A DNA stretch of 64,000 nt from Bacillota bacterium (GTDB lineage: Bacteria; Bacillota; Dethiobacteria; DTU022). The position numbers and the translations under genes are program-made. Shown piece by piece: positions 35,975-45,175 of this stretch (position 1 is the first letter of the stretch; each line of letters starts with the position of its first letter). The stretch is from positions 81,553 through 145,552 of the forward strand of contig JAABTH010000005.1 in NCBI GenBank assembly GCA_011389985.1, in the 5' to 3' direction. Below the pieces are notes generated by a model. It made no database searches, was not told where the DNA came from, and saw nothing but the letters and a program-made list of their open reading frames with translations.

Positions 35975-36858
35975 ATCTTGAGCGAGCCAAATTAATTTTG
36001 ATTATTGCCTTTGCCGGTTTAAACCTCTTCCTTGGCTATCAGTTGTTCTGGCCGGATTTTGGCAGATTGACGCAGGTGGCGGTTTCTACAGAAGATCTGC
36101 AACTTTTAGATGAATTACTCGAAGATAACAATTATACACTTGAAGCTTCTATTGATCGCTCAGTACAGACAGGTATTTTTATGACCGTGTCAACTTCACT
36201 GGAATTTCAAAGGCAGGTATTGTTGAAACTTTTGCAGGAAGGTGCCCAGTTTAGTAGTAATGGAGATGCTACTTTTTACAAAAAAGATGACAAAACAGCA
36301 ATTGTACAATCAACCGGATTAATAAGGGTTCTTTATACCCCGCCATTCGAGCCTGCTGAAAATATAGCAGAATTTGAAGAGCGTGAACTTAGAACCTATG
36401 TCGAAAATTTCATTGACGATCAGCAACTGATGCCCGAAGGTGCTGTATTTGATTATCTTGAAACTACTGAAGGCGGAGAAAAGATTTTGCACTACTATCA
36501 GGTTTCTGACTCGTGTCCGATATTTGCCGGACATTTAAAGGTTACTCTTGAGGGACACAGCATTAAATCAGTTGAGATATACTGGTTAAAACCGGTTGAA
36601 AGTGAAATTACGAGGGAAATGGAAGTAATTACTGCCCCACAGGCCCTTTCGAACTTTGTCAGGGATTTGGGGTCCAGTGCTGAGCCAAGAACAATAACCT
36701 CTGTTACTTTAGGTTACTTTAGTGGTGAGTATGATGCAGAAAAATGGGAAATACCTCCTGTTTGGAGGATAGTTTTGCAAGATGGTCAAATTTATTATAT
36801 AAATGCTTTTACAGGCAACCTTGAGCAGGAAAGTGTTGTTCCGGAACAACTGCCTTAA
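35971..36858 (+). CDS. walI: WalK modulator YycI (WalI)
   Basis: A 295-residue protein with one N-terminal membrane anchor (LILIIAFAGLNLFLGYQLFW) and an extracellular domain ending PPVWRIVLQDGQIYYINAFTGNLEQ, a PepSY-like strand pattern seen in YycI. The start is GTG 35971 after GAGGAGG. Position and topology support WalI. It is the last of the walRKHI block. Confidence 0.9.
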   Translation: MNLERAKLILIIAFAGLNLFLGYQLFWPDFGRLTQVAVSTEDLQLLDELLEDNNYTLEASIDRSVQTGIFMTVSTSLEFQRQVLLKLLQEGAQFSSNGDATFYKKDDKTAIVQSTGLIRVLYTPPFEPAENIAEFEERELRTYVENFIDDQQLMPEGAVFDYLETTEGGEKILHYYQVSDSCPIFAGHLKVTLEGHSIKSVEIYWLKPVESEITREMEVITAPQALSNFVRDLGSSAEPRTITSVTLGYFSGEYDAEKWEIPPVWRIVLQDGQIYYINAFTGNLEQESVVPEQLP

Positions 36859-36919
36859 ATAGGTAATAACTGTAATTTCCGACATGAAATAAGATGAAGA
36901 TTAGCGGTAGGAGGTAGTT

Positions 36920-38209
36920 ATGGAAAAATTTATTATCACAGGAAAAACTGCACTTCAGGGCAAAGTCAGAATTAGCGGATCAAAAAATTCTGCAGTTGCA
37001 GTACTTCCTGCTGCGGTGTTAACTGAAGACTTGGTATTCCTTGAAAATCTTCCTGATATTACAGATGTTCGTACCATGATTGCCATACTTGAAGACCTGG
37101 GTGTGAAAATCCGAAGGCGAGGTCGTAATGCTGTTGAACTGACCCCCGGTGGTTTATCTAAAATAGCCCCTTCATATGATCTGGTTAAAAAAATGAGGGC
37201 TTCATACTATTTTATGGGCAGTTTGTTAGCTCGCTTCGGCAGGGCAGAAGTTCCAATTCCAGGTGGATGTGATCTGGGGCCAAGACCTATAGATCAACAT
37301 CTTAAAGGATTTGCTGCACTTGGGGCAAAGAGTAGTATTGAACATGGTATGATTAAGCTTACTGCAGATAAACTAATTGGCGCCCGTATATATTTTGATG
37401 TTGTAAGTATCGGGGCAACAATTAATCTAATGCTGGCTGCAGCTGCGGCAGAAGGCAGAACAGTTTTAGAAAATGTTGCCAAGGAGCCGGAAATTGTTGA
37501 TCTTGCCAACTTTCTTAACGCAATGGGGGCTTCAATCAGAGGAGCAGGTACTGATGTTATTAGAATTGATGGTGCCGGTAAATTTACCGGTGCAAGACAC
37601 ACCGTTATTCCTGACAGGATAGAGGCCGGAACCTTTATGCTGGCTGCAGCTGCAACCAGAGGGAGAGTGGTTGTAGAGGATGTTATTCCAAAACACCTTG
37701 AAGCTATAACGGCAAAACTGCGGGAAGTGGGAGCAAAGGTTGAAGTTGAACCGGAAATGATAGAAGTAGATGGAGAGGTGAATCTGAAACCTTCTGATTT
37801 GAAAACATTTCCTTACCCCGGATTTCCAACAGACTTACAGCCACCCGGCATGGTTTTGCTGACAGCAGCAAAAGGGTTAAGTGTTGTAACGGAAAACGTT
37901 TTTGACGGGCGTTATAATCATGTTGACGATCTCAAAAGAATGGGCGCCCAAATAAAAGTAGAAGGTCGTACTGCCTTGATAGAAGGCGGGAATGGTTTGT
38001 CAGGAGCTCCTGTATCAGCTCCCGACTTGAGATCAGGAGCGGCATTGATAATAGCAGCAATTATGGCTGATGGCATCAGTGAAATCAGTTCGATTGATCA
38101 CGTTGATCGTGGTTATGAAAAATTTGAAGAAAAGCTTATTAGTCTGGGGGCTTCAATAAAAAGAGTTAATGATCATGAATATGACCGTGCCAGTGGTGAA
38201 GCAGAGTAA
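36920..38209 (+). CDS. murA: UDP-N-acetylglucosamine 1-carboxyvinyltransferase (copy 1)
   Basis: First committed step of peptidoglycan precursor synthesis, using phosphoenolpyruvate. The 429 residues show the EPSP-synthase-like double domain: SGSKNSAVAVLPAAVLTED at the start (catalytic Lys), a GGCDLGPRPIDQHLKGF loop near residue 115 and PDRIEAGTFMLAAA near 230. In the loop the usual Cys attacked by fosfomycin is replaced: the loop reads PGGCDLGPRP, which still contains a Cys. It lies between walI and htrA, where B. subtilis has the unrelated walJ. A second murA is at 61709. Confidence 0.96.
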   Translation: MEKFIITGKTALQGKVRISGSKNSAVAVLPAAVLTEDLVFLENLPDITDVRTMIAILEDLGVKIRRRGRNAVELTPGGLSKIAPSYDLVKKMRASYYFMGSLLARFGRAEVPIPGGCDLGPRPIDQHLKGFAALGAKSSIEHGMIKLTADKLIGARIYFDVVSIGATINLMLAAAAAEGRTVLENVAKEPEIVDLANFLNAMGASIRGAGTDVIRIDGAGKFTGARHTVIPDRIEAGTFMLAAAATRGRVVVEDVIPKHLEAITAKLREVGAKVEVEPEMIEVDGEVNLKPSDLKTFPYPGFPTDLQPPGMVLLTAAKGLSVVTENVFDGRYNHVDDLKRMGAQIKVEGRTALIEGGNGLSGAPVSAPDLRSGAALIIAAIMADGISEISSIDHVDRGYEKFEEKLISLGASIKRVNDHEYDRASGEAE

Positions 38210-38332
38210 CCTTTCTACCAGGGTCATATTATTGGATCCTTTACGTTGGAGGTTCTTTGAGATAAACTTGATAATAAGATTAATTTTAATTCAATAACTA
38301 CAATATACTTATATACAAGGAGGTTTTACTCC

Positions 38333-39565
38333 ATGGATAATAACAAAAATTCAGGAAGAGGTGGCTTCTGGTCTGCTATTGGCTATATAGCCTTTGGTGT
38401 TTTAGGAATTCTGTTAGGGGCTGCTATATTGTACGGGTTGTTTATTTTCTTTCTATCCCCGCCGGCAGATGTGGTCATCCCGGAAGAAACTGAAGATGAA
38501 GTAGAAGAACAACAAGATCTTCCGGAAATTGAAATAGAGAACAGCCTGGCTGATGTAGCCGAACAAGCACTGGCTGCAGTAGTAGGTGTTAATAAACATC
38601 TTAATGTTAACCGATTTGGAGAGCAGCGGCTCGAAGAAGTTGAATCGGGCTCGGGAGTAATTATTGATGAAGAGGGCTATATCATTACTAATCAGCATGT
38701 AGTTGATCTTGCTGATCATTTAACAGTAATTATTCCAGGCCTGGGTATTTATGAAGCTGAATTAATAGGATCTGACACTTTAACTGACCTGGCATTACTT
38801 AAAATAGAAGAAACTGGACTGGTTGCTCTTCAACTTGGCGATTCTGATCAGCTGAGGGTCGGAGAGAAAGTTCTTGCTATCGGTAATCCGTTCGGTTACT
38901 TTCAGCAAACCGTAACTTCCGGTATTATCAGCGCACTCGAACGCCAGGTTAGATTTCCCCGCAGTGAATATATTTATCCTTTTATCCAGACAGACGCTCT
39001 TGTAAACCCCGGTAACAGCGGTGGCCCTCTGATTAATCTGAATGCAGAAGTGATTGGAATTAATACCGCAAAGATTGCCCTTGTCGGTGTTGAAGGAATT
39101 GGTCTTGCTATACCGAGCAACACTGTTAAGAGAGTTATGAGTGATCTTCTGGAACATGGCCGCGTAATCCGTCCTCATCTAGGAGTGATCATTGATGACT
39201 GGTTACAGTACGGAGAAGTCGAGCCTGAAAGAGGGGTTATCATTGTTGATGTGGCTCCTGGGTCTGCTGCTGATAATGCTGGTCTGCAGGCGGGCGACAT
39301 CATTGTATCAATAAACGGCGAAGATGTTTTCTACCTGGCGCTCTTGTTTGATAAACTTTTTTCCTACTATCCGGGAGACACTGTTACGATAACATATTAC
39401 CGTGAAGGTATTGAAAACGAAGTAACTGTTGTTTTGGGAGAACGTCCCGAAAATCTTCCTGCTCAGATGGAAGTTGAACAACCCGAGGAAGAAGAACCGG
39501 ATTCGTCCGGCGAGCCCGGCCAACAAGAAAATAACGACGAAGAGCTTGAAAACAATGAAGAATAG
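38333..39565 (+). CDS. htrA: Membrane-anchored serine protease HtrA/DegP type
   Basis: Quality-control protease facing the wall side of the membrane. The 410 residues have one membrane segment near 15-38, an acidic linker, a trypsin-like domain with catalytic His in TNQHVV, Asp in DLALLKI and Ser in NPGNSGGPL, a PDZ domain near 285-370 (GSAADNAGLQAGDIIVSING), and a Glu/Asn-rich tail. The start is ATG 38333 after AAGGAGG. HtrA is the usual last gene of the walRK operon in Firmicutes; here murA stands before it. Confidence 0.95.
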   Translation: MDNNKNSGRGGFWSAIGYIAFGVLGILLGAAILYGLFIFFLSPPADVVIPEETEDEVEEQQDLPEIEIENSLADVAEQALAAVVGVNKHLNVNRFGEQRLEEVESGSGVIIDEEGYIITNQHVVDLADHLTVIIPGLGIYEAELIGSDTLTDLALLKIEETGLVALQLGDSDQLRVGEKVLAIGNPFGYFQQTVTSGIISALERQVRFPRSEYIYPFIQTDALVNPGNSGGPLINLNAEVIGINTAKIALVGVEGIGLAIPSNTVKRVMSDLLEHGRVIRPHLGVIIDDWLQYGEVEPERGVIIVDVAPGSAADNAGLQAGDIIVSINGEDVFYLALLFDKLFSYYPGDTVTITYYREGIENEVTVVLGERPENLPAQMEVEQPEEEEPDSSGEPGQQENNDEELENNEE

Positions 39566-39582
39566 CAGCCTGGAGGTATGAA

Positions 39583-40518
39583 TTGAGATTACTTTTCATA
39601 TTTATTGATGGGCTAGGCCTGGGAAGCGATAAGCCGGCTAACCCATTTATTCTTACTGATACACCGGGCTTTAACCGCATTCTGGAAGGGAGCAGTCTAA
39701 CATCTTCTGCTGCCGGTTTTGTTGGTAAAGAAGCATCTTTACTGAAGCTGGATGCAACGCTCGGTGTTTCAGGGCTGCCACAAAGTGCTACCGGTCAGGC
39801 ATCAATTTTTACAGGCTTTAATGCTCCGGCATATCTGGGTGAACATACAAACGGATTTCCAAATTATAAGTTAAGGAAATTATTGGCCTCAAGAGGAATG
39901 TTCGGTCAGCTGAAGAGAAAAGGTTATAAAGTTTGTTTCGCAAATGCATATAGGCCTGCCTTTTTTGAAATGCTTCGAAGAGGTCTGCCTGGTGAACGAT
40001 ATTCCTGTTCCACACTAATTACTTACTACGGGGGACTCCGGTTTTTTTCGCTCGAAGATCTGAATAACAGAAAAGCTTTATATATGGATATAACGAACGA
40101 TATTTTATTGCGCATGGGCTGCAAGGTTCCACTAATAACACCGGAAGAAGGTGCGCATAGATTACTAAAAATAAGCTCCCTTTATGACTTTTGCCTTTTC
40201 GAATATTTTCTAAGCGATCTTGCCGGTCACATGGGAGAAGAAAAAGAAGCAGTGAGAGTTATATCAATTTTGGACAGGTTCATCGGCACCCTTACGGAGC
40301 AGCTTGATCCCGGTGAAGAATTCTTACTTGTTAGTAGTGATCACGGTAATATCGAAGATTTTACAACCCGTGATCACACCCTGAATCAAGTTCCCGCTCT
40401 GCTTGTAGGTGATTATAAGCTACGTCAGGAGCTTCAGCCGTCAATGTCATGCCTGACGGATATATTGCCGAATGTTTATAAAGTCCTCGAATGGAAGGAT
40501 GAAATACATGCAGATTGA
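39583..40518 (+). CDS. Alkaline-phosphatase-superfamily metalloenzyme, function unknown
   Basis: A 311-residue protein with N-terminal LLFIFIDGLGLGSDKPANPF (metal Asp plus catalytic region), SGLPQSATGQASIFTGFNAP (Ser/Thr nucleophile region, as in phosphopentomutase and iPGM), EYFLSDLAGHMG and the C-terminal SSDHGNIEDFTTRDHT with metal Asp and His residues. It is therefore a metal-dependent phospho- or sulpho-hydrolase or mutase. It is shorter than phosphoglycerate mutases. The start is TTG 39583 after TGGAGG, 17 bases past htrA. The substrate is not known; its 3' end overlaps the next gene. Confidence 0.85.
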   Translation: MRLLFIFIDGLGLGSDKPANPFILTDTPGFNRILEGSSLTSSAAGFVGKEASLLKLDATLGVSGLPQSATGQASIFTGFNAPAYLGEHTNGFPNYKLRKLLASRGMFGQLKRKGYKVCFANAYRPAFFEMLRRGLPGERYSCSTLITYYGGLRFFSLEDLNNRKALYMDITNDILLRMGCKVPLITPEEGAHRLLKISSLYDFCLFEYFLSDLAGHMGEEKEAVRVISILDRFIGTLTEQLDPGEEFLLVSSDHGNIEDFTTRDHTLNQVPALLVGDYKLRQELQPSMSCLTDILPNVYKVLEWKDEIHAD

Positions 40519-41131
40519 ATCTCTCACTGTCAGTATGTTTGGCACGAATTGTTATATTGTTGCCTGCCCTGAATCAAAAGAGGCAGTTGTCATAGATCCG
40601 GGCGCTGAAGGTAAAAGTATAATCGGCAAAATAAAAAGTATGAGTCTTGAGATAAAATACATTTTAAATACACACGGGCATATAGATCATATTGGCGCAA
40701 ATGGGAAACTCAAAGCAGAATTTAAAGTTCCGATCCTTTTACATGAAAAAGATTTAGATGTATACAATAATCCGGGTTTTGGCCTGGGGCTTGTTCTGAA
40801 AAAACAACCCATGCCTGATCGCTTTATTTTAGAAGGTGATATTATTAGTTTTGGTAATGAAACTTTAACGGTAATTGAAACACCCGGTCACTCTGCCGGA
40901 GGAGTATGTTTCCATTCCGGCAAGTTGCTTTTTTGTGGAGATACTCTCTTCGCCGGATCAGTTGGAAGAACTGACCTGGCCGGCGGGTCCTTTGATGTAT
41001 TGATACAGAGCATTAGTGAAAAACTACTTAGATTGCCACCTGATACGATTGTTTATCCCGGTCACGGACCTGCTACAACTATTGGTGATGAAGCAGAAAC
41101 AAATCCATTTATTACCGGTAATTACCGCTAG
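40508..41131 (+). CDS. Metallo-beta-lactamase-fold hydrolase (glyoxalase II-like)
   Basis: A 207-residue protein with the metal motif LNTHGHIDHIGANGKLK, then ETPGHSAGGVCF, FCGDTLFAGSVGRTDL and YPGHGPATTIGDE. These are the ligands of the glyoxalase II/YcbL group. The ATG at 40508 has GGAAGGA eight bases ahead; another ATG 9 bases upstream sits too close to it. It overlaps the phosphatase-superfamily gene by 11 bases. It is not the YycJ/WalJ exonuclease-like member: the motif context differs. Substrate unknown. Confidence 0.9.
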   Translation: MQIESLTVSMFGTNCYIVACPESKEAVVIDPGAEGKSIIGKIKSMSLEIKYILNTHGHIDHIGANGKLKAEFKVPILLHEKDLDVYNNPGFGLGLVLKKQPMPDRFILEGDIISFGNETLTVIETPGHSAGGVCFHSGKLLFCGDTLFAGSVGRTDLAGGSFDVLIQSISEKLLRLPPDTIVYPGHGPATTIGDEAETNPFITGNYR

Positions 41132-41361
41132 GTTTTTTGTAGCGGGTAGCAGGAATATTTAAATGCACAGAGAATAATAACTTTCAGGTACAGCTAACTA
41201 TATCTAAACTTATCTGCTCAATTGCGGAGTTAAACATTCCCTGATCTATATTATCTCGATTTATATTTTCCCCCATATATAATAAAGAATTTCTGCTTTG
41301 TTGCGCCTCATTTGTTATATTTTCGGCGCCATTTAATTTAATCAGTTACAGAGGGTGCAAG
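41132..41361. other. Gene-free gap before the antiporter
   Basis: AT-rich stretch of about 230 bases. I see no gene, repeat or known RNA in it. A short TACCGCTA/TAGCGGGTA inverted repeat spans the hydrolase stop with Ts in its loop; it is not a standard terminator. A promoter for the next gene is expected but none is convincing. Confidence 0.5.
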
Positions 41362-42363
41362 ATGATCAATCCCTGGTTGCAGTTTTTAATGTGTGCTTTA
41401 ATAATAGTTCTTGCCGGTGGTCGGCTTACCCGAACAGCAGCTGTAGTGGCGAAAAATACCGGCATTGGAACAGCCTGGATAGGCGCTTTAATGCTGCCAC
41501 TTGCAACTTCCCTTCCGGAACTGGTTACTACATTACGTGCAGTAGCAATCGACTCACCTGATCTTGCCCTGGGCAATATTTTCGGTAGCTGTCTTTATAA
41601 CCTGACCCTGCTTGCACTGATAGATTTACTTGAAGGCCAGGGGCCACTAACCGCCCGGGTTAGTCGCGGTCATATAATAATGGCATCCATGAGTATCATG
41701 ACGGTTTCTTTTGCAACAGTAGCGATGATTGGGGTTTTGGATCTATCAATCGGCCGGATTGGTTTTGAAACAGTTATTATTGCTCTTATATATATTTTTG
41801 GCAGCAGGCTGCTTTACCGCTACGAACAGAAACAGGTGCCAATTGAACTTGACAAAGTTAAATCACGAAGCTCAAAGAGCGGGCAGTCTACCGTTAGTGC
41901 ATTAGTGCAGTTTATGCTTGCTGCCGCTTTCATAGTTGCTGCAGGAGTTTTATTAACAGATGCTTCTGATCAGATTGCTATTTCCACCGGGCTTGGTCAT
42001 ACATTTGTAGGCTCCATCTTTTTGGCAATCAGCACGTCTCTGCCTGAAACGGTCACAACCATTACGGCTGTGCGTATTGGTCTGCTTGATATGGCAGTTG
42101 CCAATGTATTTGGCGCAAATTTTATGAACCTGTTCATTGTATTTATAGCAGATCTCTTCTACCGGAAAGGGCCGCTGCTTTATGCAGTTTCCGAAAATAA
42201 TCTTCTATCAGCAATATTGGTTATTTTGTTAACTACATTTGTAATATTCGGTCTTACTTACCGTTCAGAAAGGAAAATTGCCCGGATTGGTTTTGATGCT
42301 TTACTTGTTTTGCTTGGCTACCTCGTGGCTGTTTACATGCTTTTTACATTGGGTGGCAATTAA
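41362..42363 (+). CDS. Calcium/sodium antiporter (CaCA family, YrbG-like)
   Basis: A 333-residue membrane protein with about ten segments in two inverted halves. Each half has the alpha-repeat motif: LATSLPELVTTLRAV with LGNIFGSCLYNL in the first, AISTSLPETVTTITAV with ANVFGANFMNLF in the second. The acidic residues in SLPE form the cation site. Family members exchange Na+ or K+ for Ca2+. The start is ATG 41362 after AGAGGG. It is not obviously in an operon with rho, though only 17 bases separate them. Confidence 0.9.
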   Translation: MINPWLQFLMCALIIVLAGGRLTRTAAVVAKNTGIGTAWIGALMLPLATSLPELVTTLRAVAIDSPDLALGNIFGSCLYNLTLLALIDLLEGQGPLTARVSRGHIIMASMSIMTVSFATVAMIGVLDLSIGRIGFETVIIALIYIFGSRLLYRYEQKQVPIELDKVKSRSSKSGQSTVSALVQFMLAAAFIVAAGVLLTDASDQIAISTGLGHTFVGSIFLAISTSLPETVTTITAVRIGLLDMAVANVFGANFMNLFIVFIADLFYRKGPLLYAVSENNLLSAILVILLTTFVIFGLTYRSERKIARIGFDALLVLLGYLVAVYMLFTLGGN

Positions 42364-42380
42364 CAAAAGGTGGTGGCGTT

Positions 42381-43628
42381 TTGGATACCGAAAAATTAAA
42401 AACAATGACTTTAAATGAATTGCATCGTTTGGCCAAGGAACACGAGATCAAAGGTCAGTCGACCATGCGAAAGCAGGAATTAGTAGACAATCTTACCAAG
42501 CTTTTTTCTGGAAACGGTGAACAGCATAGTGCTTCGGGCATGCTTGAGATTATGTCTGATGGTTTTGGTTTTCTGCGGCGCAAGAAATATTATTTCTCTG
42601 AAGATGATATTTACATATCAGCTTCACAAATCAGGCGATTTAATATGCGTACCGGTGATATAATTACCGGCCGAATCAGGCCGCCAAAGGATAACGAACG
42701 CTATTACGCCTTACTACAGGTTGAAAAGGTCAATGGTGAAGATCCTGAAAAGTTATCCCGGAGACCGGTTTATACTTCCCTGGTGCCGATTCATCCCGAT
42801 GAGCAGATCAGAATGGAAACGAAACCGCATATTCTCTCCACCCGTATAATTGATTTATTAATTCCCATTGGTAAAGGGCAACGAGGTTTAATTGTGTCAC
42901 CGCCAAAAGCCGGTAAAACTATGCTGCTTAAACAACTGGCAAATAGTATTTCCGTGAATCATCCGGAAATTGAATTGATAATACTGCTGATTGATGAAAG
43001 GCCTGAAGAGGTAACTGATATGGAACGTAGTGTAAATGCCGACGTGGTCAGCTCAACCTTTGATCAAAAGCCGGAAAATCACATTCGCATAGCCGAGCTT
43101 GTTTTGGAACGTTCGCAGCGTCTTGTAGAACAGGGTCGTGATGTGGCGGTACTTCTCGATAGCATAACAAGGCTGACCAGGGCATATAACCTTGTTATCC
43201 CTCCCAGTGGACGTACTCTGTCTGGCGGTATCGACCCTGGTGCATTTTACAAGCCTAAGAGATTTTTTGGCGCGGCTCGTAATATTGACGGCGGCGGCAG
43301 TCTGACTGTGCTGGCAACAGCCATAGTTGATACAGGAAGCAGAATGGACGATGTGGTTTACGAAGAGTTTAAAGGAACCGGTAATATGGAGCTGCATCTC
43401 GATCGTCGTATTTCAGAGAGAAGAATCTTCCCTGCGATAGACATATCACGATCAGGAACTCGTCGCGAGGAGCTTTTACTTAGCGATCATAAAATTGAAC
43501 TTATGTGGGCCTTACGCAGAGCGATGGGAAGCAGTGCCAGCGTTGAGTTTCTTGAAGCACTGCTCGAAAGGCTTAAAAAAACCAAGACAAATGAAGAATT
43601 CCTCAGCAATATGCACACAATGCAATAA
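42381..43628 (+). CDS. rho: Transcription termination factor Rho
   Basis: RNA-dependent helicase that ends transcription. The 415 residues have an N-terminal Rho_N helix domain ([15 protein letters not shown]), an OB-fold RNA-binding domain ([20 protein letters not shown]), and a RecA-type motor with [33 protein letters not shown] and [13 protein letters not shown]. The start is TTG 42381 after AAAGGTGG. It is followed by rpmE, prfA and prmC as in B. subtilis. Confidence 0.97.
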   Translation: MDTEKLKTMTLNELHRLAKEHEIKGQSTMRKQELVDNLTKLFSGNGEQHSASGMLEIMSDGFGFLRRKKYYFSEDDIYISASQIRRFNMRTGDIITGRIRPPKDNERYYALLQVEKVNGEDPEKLSRRPVYTSLVPIHPDEQIRMETKPHILSTRIIDLLIPIGKGQRGLIVSPPKAGKTMLLKQLANSISVNHPEIELIILLIDERPEEVTDMERSVNADVVSSTFDQKPENHIRIAELVLERSQRLVEQGRDVAVLLDSITRLTRAYNLVIPPSGRTLSGGIDPGAFYKPKRFFGAARNIDGGGSLTVLATAIVDTGSRMDDVVYEEFKGTGNMELHLDRRISERRIFPAIDISRSGTRREELLLSDHKIELMWALRRAMGSSASVEFLEALLERLKKTKTNEEFLSNMHTMQ

Positions 43629-43661
43629 GTTTCTTTTAAAACCCGTTTTATGAACTGCATG

Positions 43662-43690
43662 TTGCAGAATAGTTAGCTTTATGCTATCAT
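43662..43690 (+). promoter_or_regulatory. Promoter of rpmE
   Basis: TTGCAG (43662-43667), 17-base spacer, TATCAT (43685-43690) with extended TGC before the -10. The arrangement TGCTATCATGTT is almost identical to the rpsF promoter. Confidence 0.7.
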
Positions 43691-43722
43691 GTTGTTTCGG
43701 GAAGAGAGAAGGAGGTAAATAG

Positions 43723-43920
43723 ATGAAAACTGATCTGCACCCAAAATATCACCGCGCCACTGTCACATGTGCTTGCGGAGAAACCTTTGAAACGGGATCT
43801 ACCAGTGAATCGCTCAAGGTAGAGATATGCTCAAAATGTCACCCCTTCTTTACCGGCAAACAAAAGTTTGTTGATACCGGTGGACGGGTTGAAAGATTTA
43901 AACGCAAGTACAACCTGTAA
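43723..43920 (+). CDS. rpmE: 50S ribosomal protein bL31 (zinc type)
   Basis: A 65-residue ribosomal protein ([19 protein letters not shown] at the start). Cys in TCACG and CSKC make the zinc site of the C+ type, so it is not the zinc-free alternative. The C-terminus [16 protein letters not shown] is standard. The ATG follows AAGGAGG. A terminator follows at 43931. Confidence 0.98.
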   Translation: MKTDLHPKYHRATVTCACGETFETGSTSESLKVEICSKCHPFFTGKQKFVDTGGRVERFKRKYNL

Positions 43921-43930
43921 AAAAAGCAGG

Positions 43931-43956
43931 GCAGAGCAGAAGCTCTGCTCTTTTTA
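43931..43956 (+). terminator. Terminator of rpmE
   Basis: GCAGAGC/GCTCTGC hairpin with a four-base loop, followed by TCTTTTT. Confidence 0.9.
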
Positions 43957-44100
43957 TAGCAAGAATCATGCACAATTTTAATACATGTTGTACCTGCTAA
44001 TTTTACTCAAATATAAATCGGTATTATCTGCGTAGAATTCCCAACTTTACTTTGAAAAGAAGAAAAGAAGCAGTGAAATGTCAGCTAAGAGGTGACGTCT

Positions 44101-45171
44101 ATGCTTGAAAAACTTGATATGATCATAAAACGATACGAAGAACTTGAACAATTGCTCAGTGACCCCAATGTGATGGATAATCGTGATGAGTGGCTGAAAA
44201 TGTCAAAAGAAATATCTTTAATTGCTCCTGTTGTTGAGATGGCTCGTCGCCTGAAAGAAGTCATCCGTCAGATTAGTGAGGCCGAAGAGCTTCTAAATGA
44301 AACTGAAGAAACTGATATGGCTGACTACCTAAAGGTTGAAATTGAAGAACTCGAACAGGAAAAAGAACAACTTGAAAGTGATCTTAAAGAACATCTGTTA
44401 CCGAAGGATCCATACGATGATAAGAACGTATTTATAGAAATCAGGGCCGGTACGGGTGGTGAAGAGGCCGCTCTCTTTGCTGCCGACCTGCTTAAAATGT
44501 ATTCACGGTTTGCAGAAAAAAGTGGTTATAAAGTTGAAATTGTTGATTCGCACCCGACGGATATCGGCGGTTTCAAAGAAGTAATTCTGGGGGTGGAGGG
44601 TAAAGGCGCTTTCAGCCGTTTAAAATATGAAAGCGGGGTTCACCGGGTGCAGCGAATACCATCAACCGAGTCTGGTGGACGTATACATACTTCTGCTGCA
44701 ACAGTAGCGGTTTTGCCTGAAGTTGAAGATGTTGAAGTTGAAATAAATCCCCAGGACCTCAGGATTGATACGTTTTGCGCGACAGGCCCCGGAGGGCAGA
44801 GTGTAAATACTACCCAGTCTGCAGTTAGGATAACACATATGCCTACAGATGTTGTCGTAAGCTGCCAGGATGAAAAATCGCAATTGCAAAATAAAGAAAA
44901 GGCCATGAGAATTTTACGAAGCCGTCTGCTCGATAAATATATATCAGAGCAAACGGCAGAACTTGCGCAGACCCGTAAATCTATGGTTGGTAGCGGCGAT
45001 CGAAGTGAACGCATACGTACTTATAACTATCCGCAGAACCGGGTAACTGAACACCGAATTGGCTTGACGCTGCACAAACTTGATCTTGTCCTTGCCGGAG
45101 ACCTTGATGAGTTTATAGATGAATTAACTGCCAATGAAAAGGCGGAACAGCTAAAAGCTGTCGGAGAATAA
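44101..45171 (+). CDS. prfA: Peptide chain release factor 1
   Basis: Recognises UAA and UAG in the ribosomal A site. The 356 residues have a coiled N-terminal domain, the codon-recognition region around [17 protein letters not shown] and the peptidyl-release GGQ in [18 protein letters not shown]. The ATG at 44101 is preferred, with GAGGTG ahead; an in-frame start nine bases upstream lies inside that site. prmC, which methylates the GGQ glutamine, follows after 4 bases. Confidence 0.97.
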   Translation: MLEKLDMIIKRYEELEQLLSDPNVMDNRDEWLKMSKEISLIAPVVEMARRLKEVIRQISEAEELLNETEETDMADYLKVEIEELEQEKEQLESDLKEHLLPKDPYDDKNVFIEIRAGTGGEEAALFAADLLKMYSRFAEKSGYKVEIVDSHPTDIGGFKEVILGVEGKGAFSRLKYESGVHRVQRIPSTESGGRIHTSAATVAVLPEVEDVEVEINPQDLRIDTFCATGPGGQSVNTTQSAVRITHMPTDVVVSCQDEKSQLQNKEKAMRILRSRLLDKYISEQTAELAQTRKSMVGSGDRSERIRTYNYPQNRVTEHRIGLTLHKLDLVLAGDLDEFIDELTANEKAEQLKAVGE

Positions 45172-45175
45172 ATCA

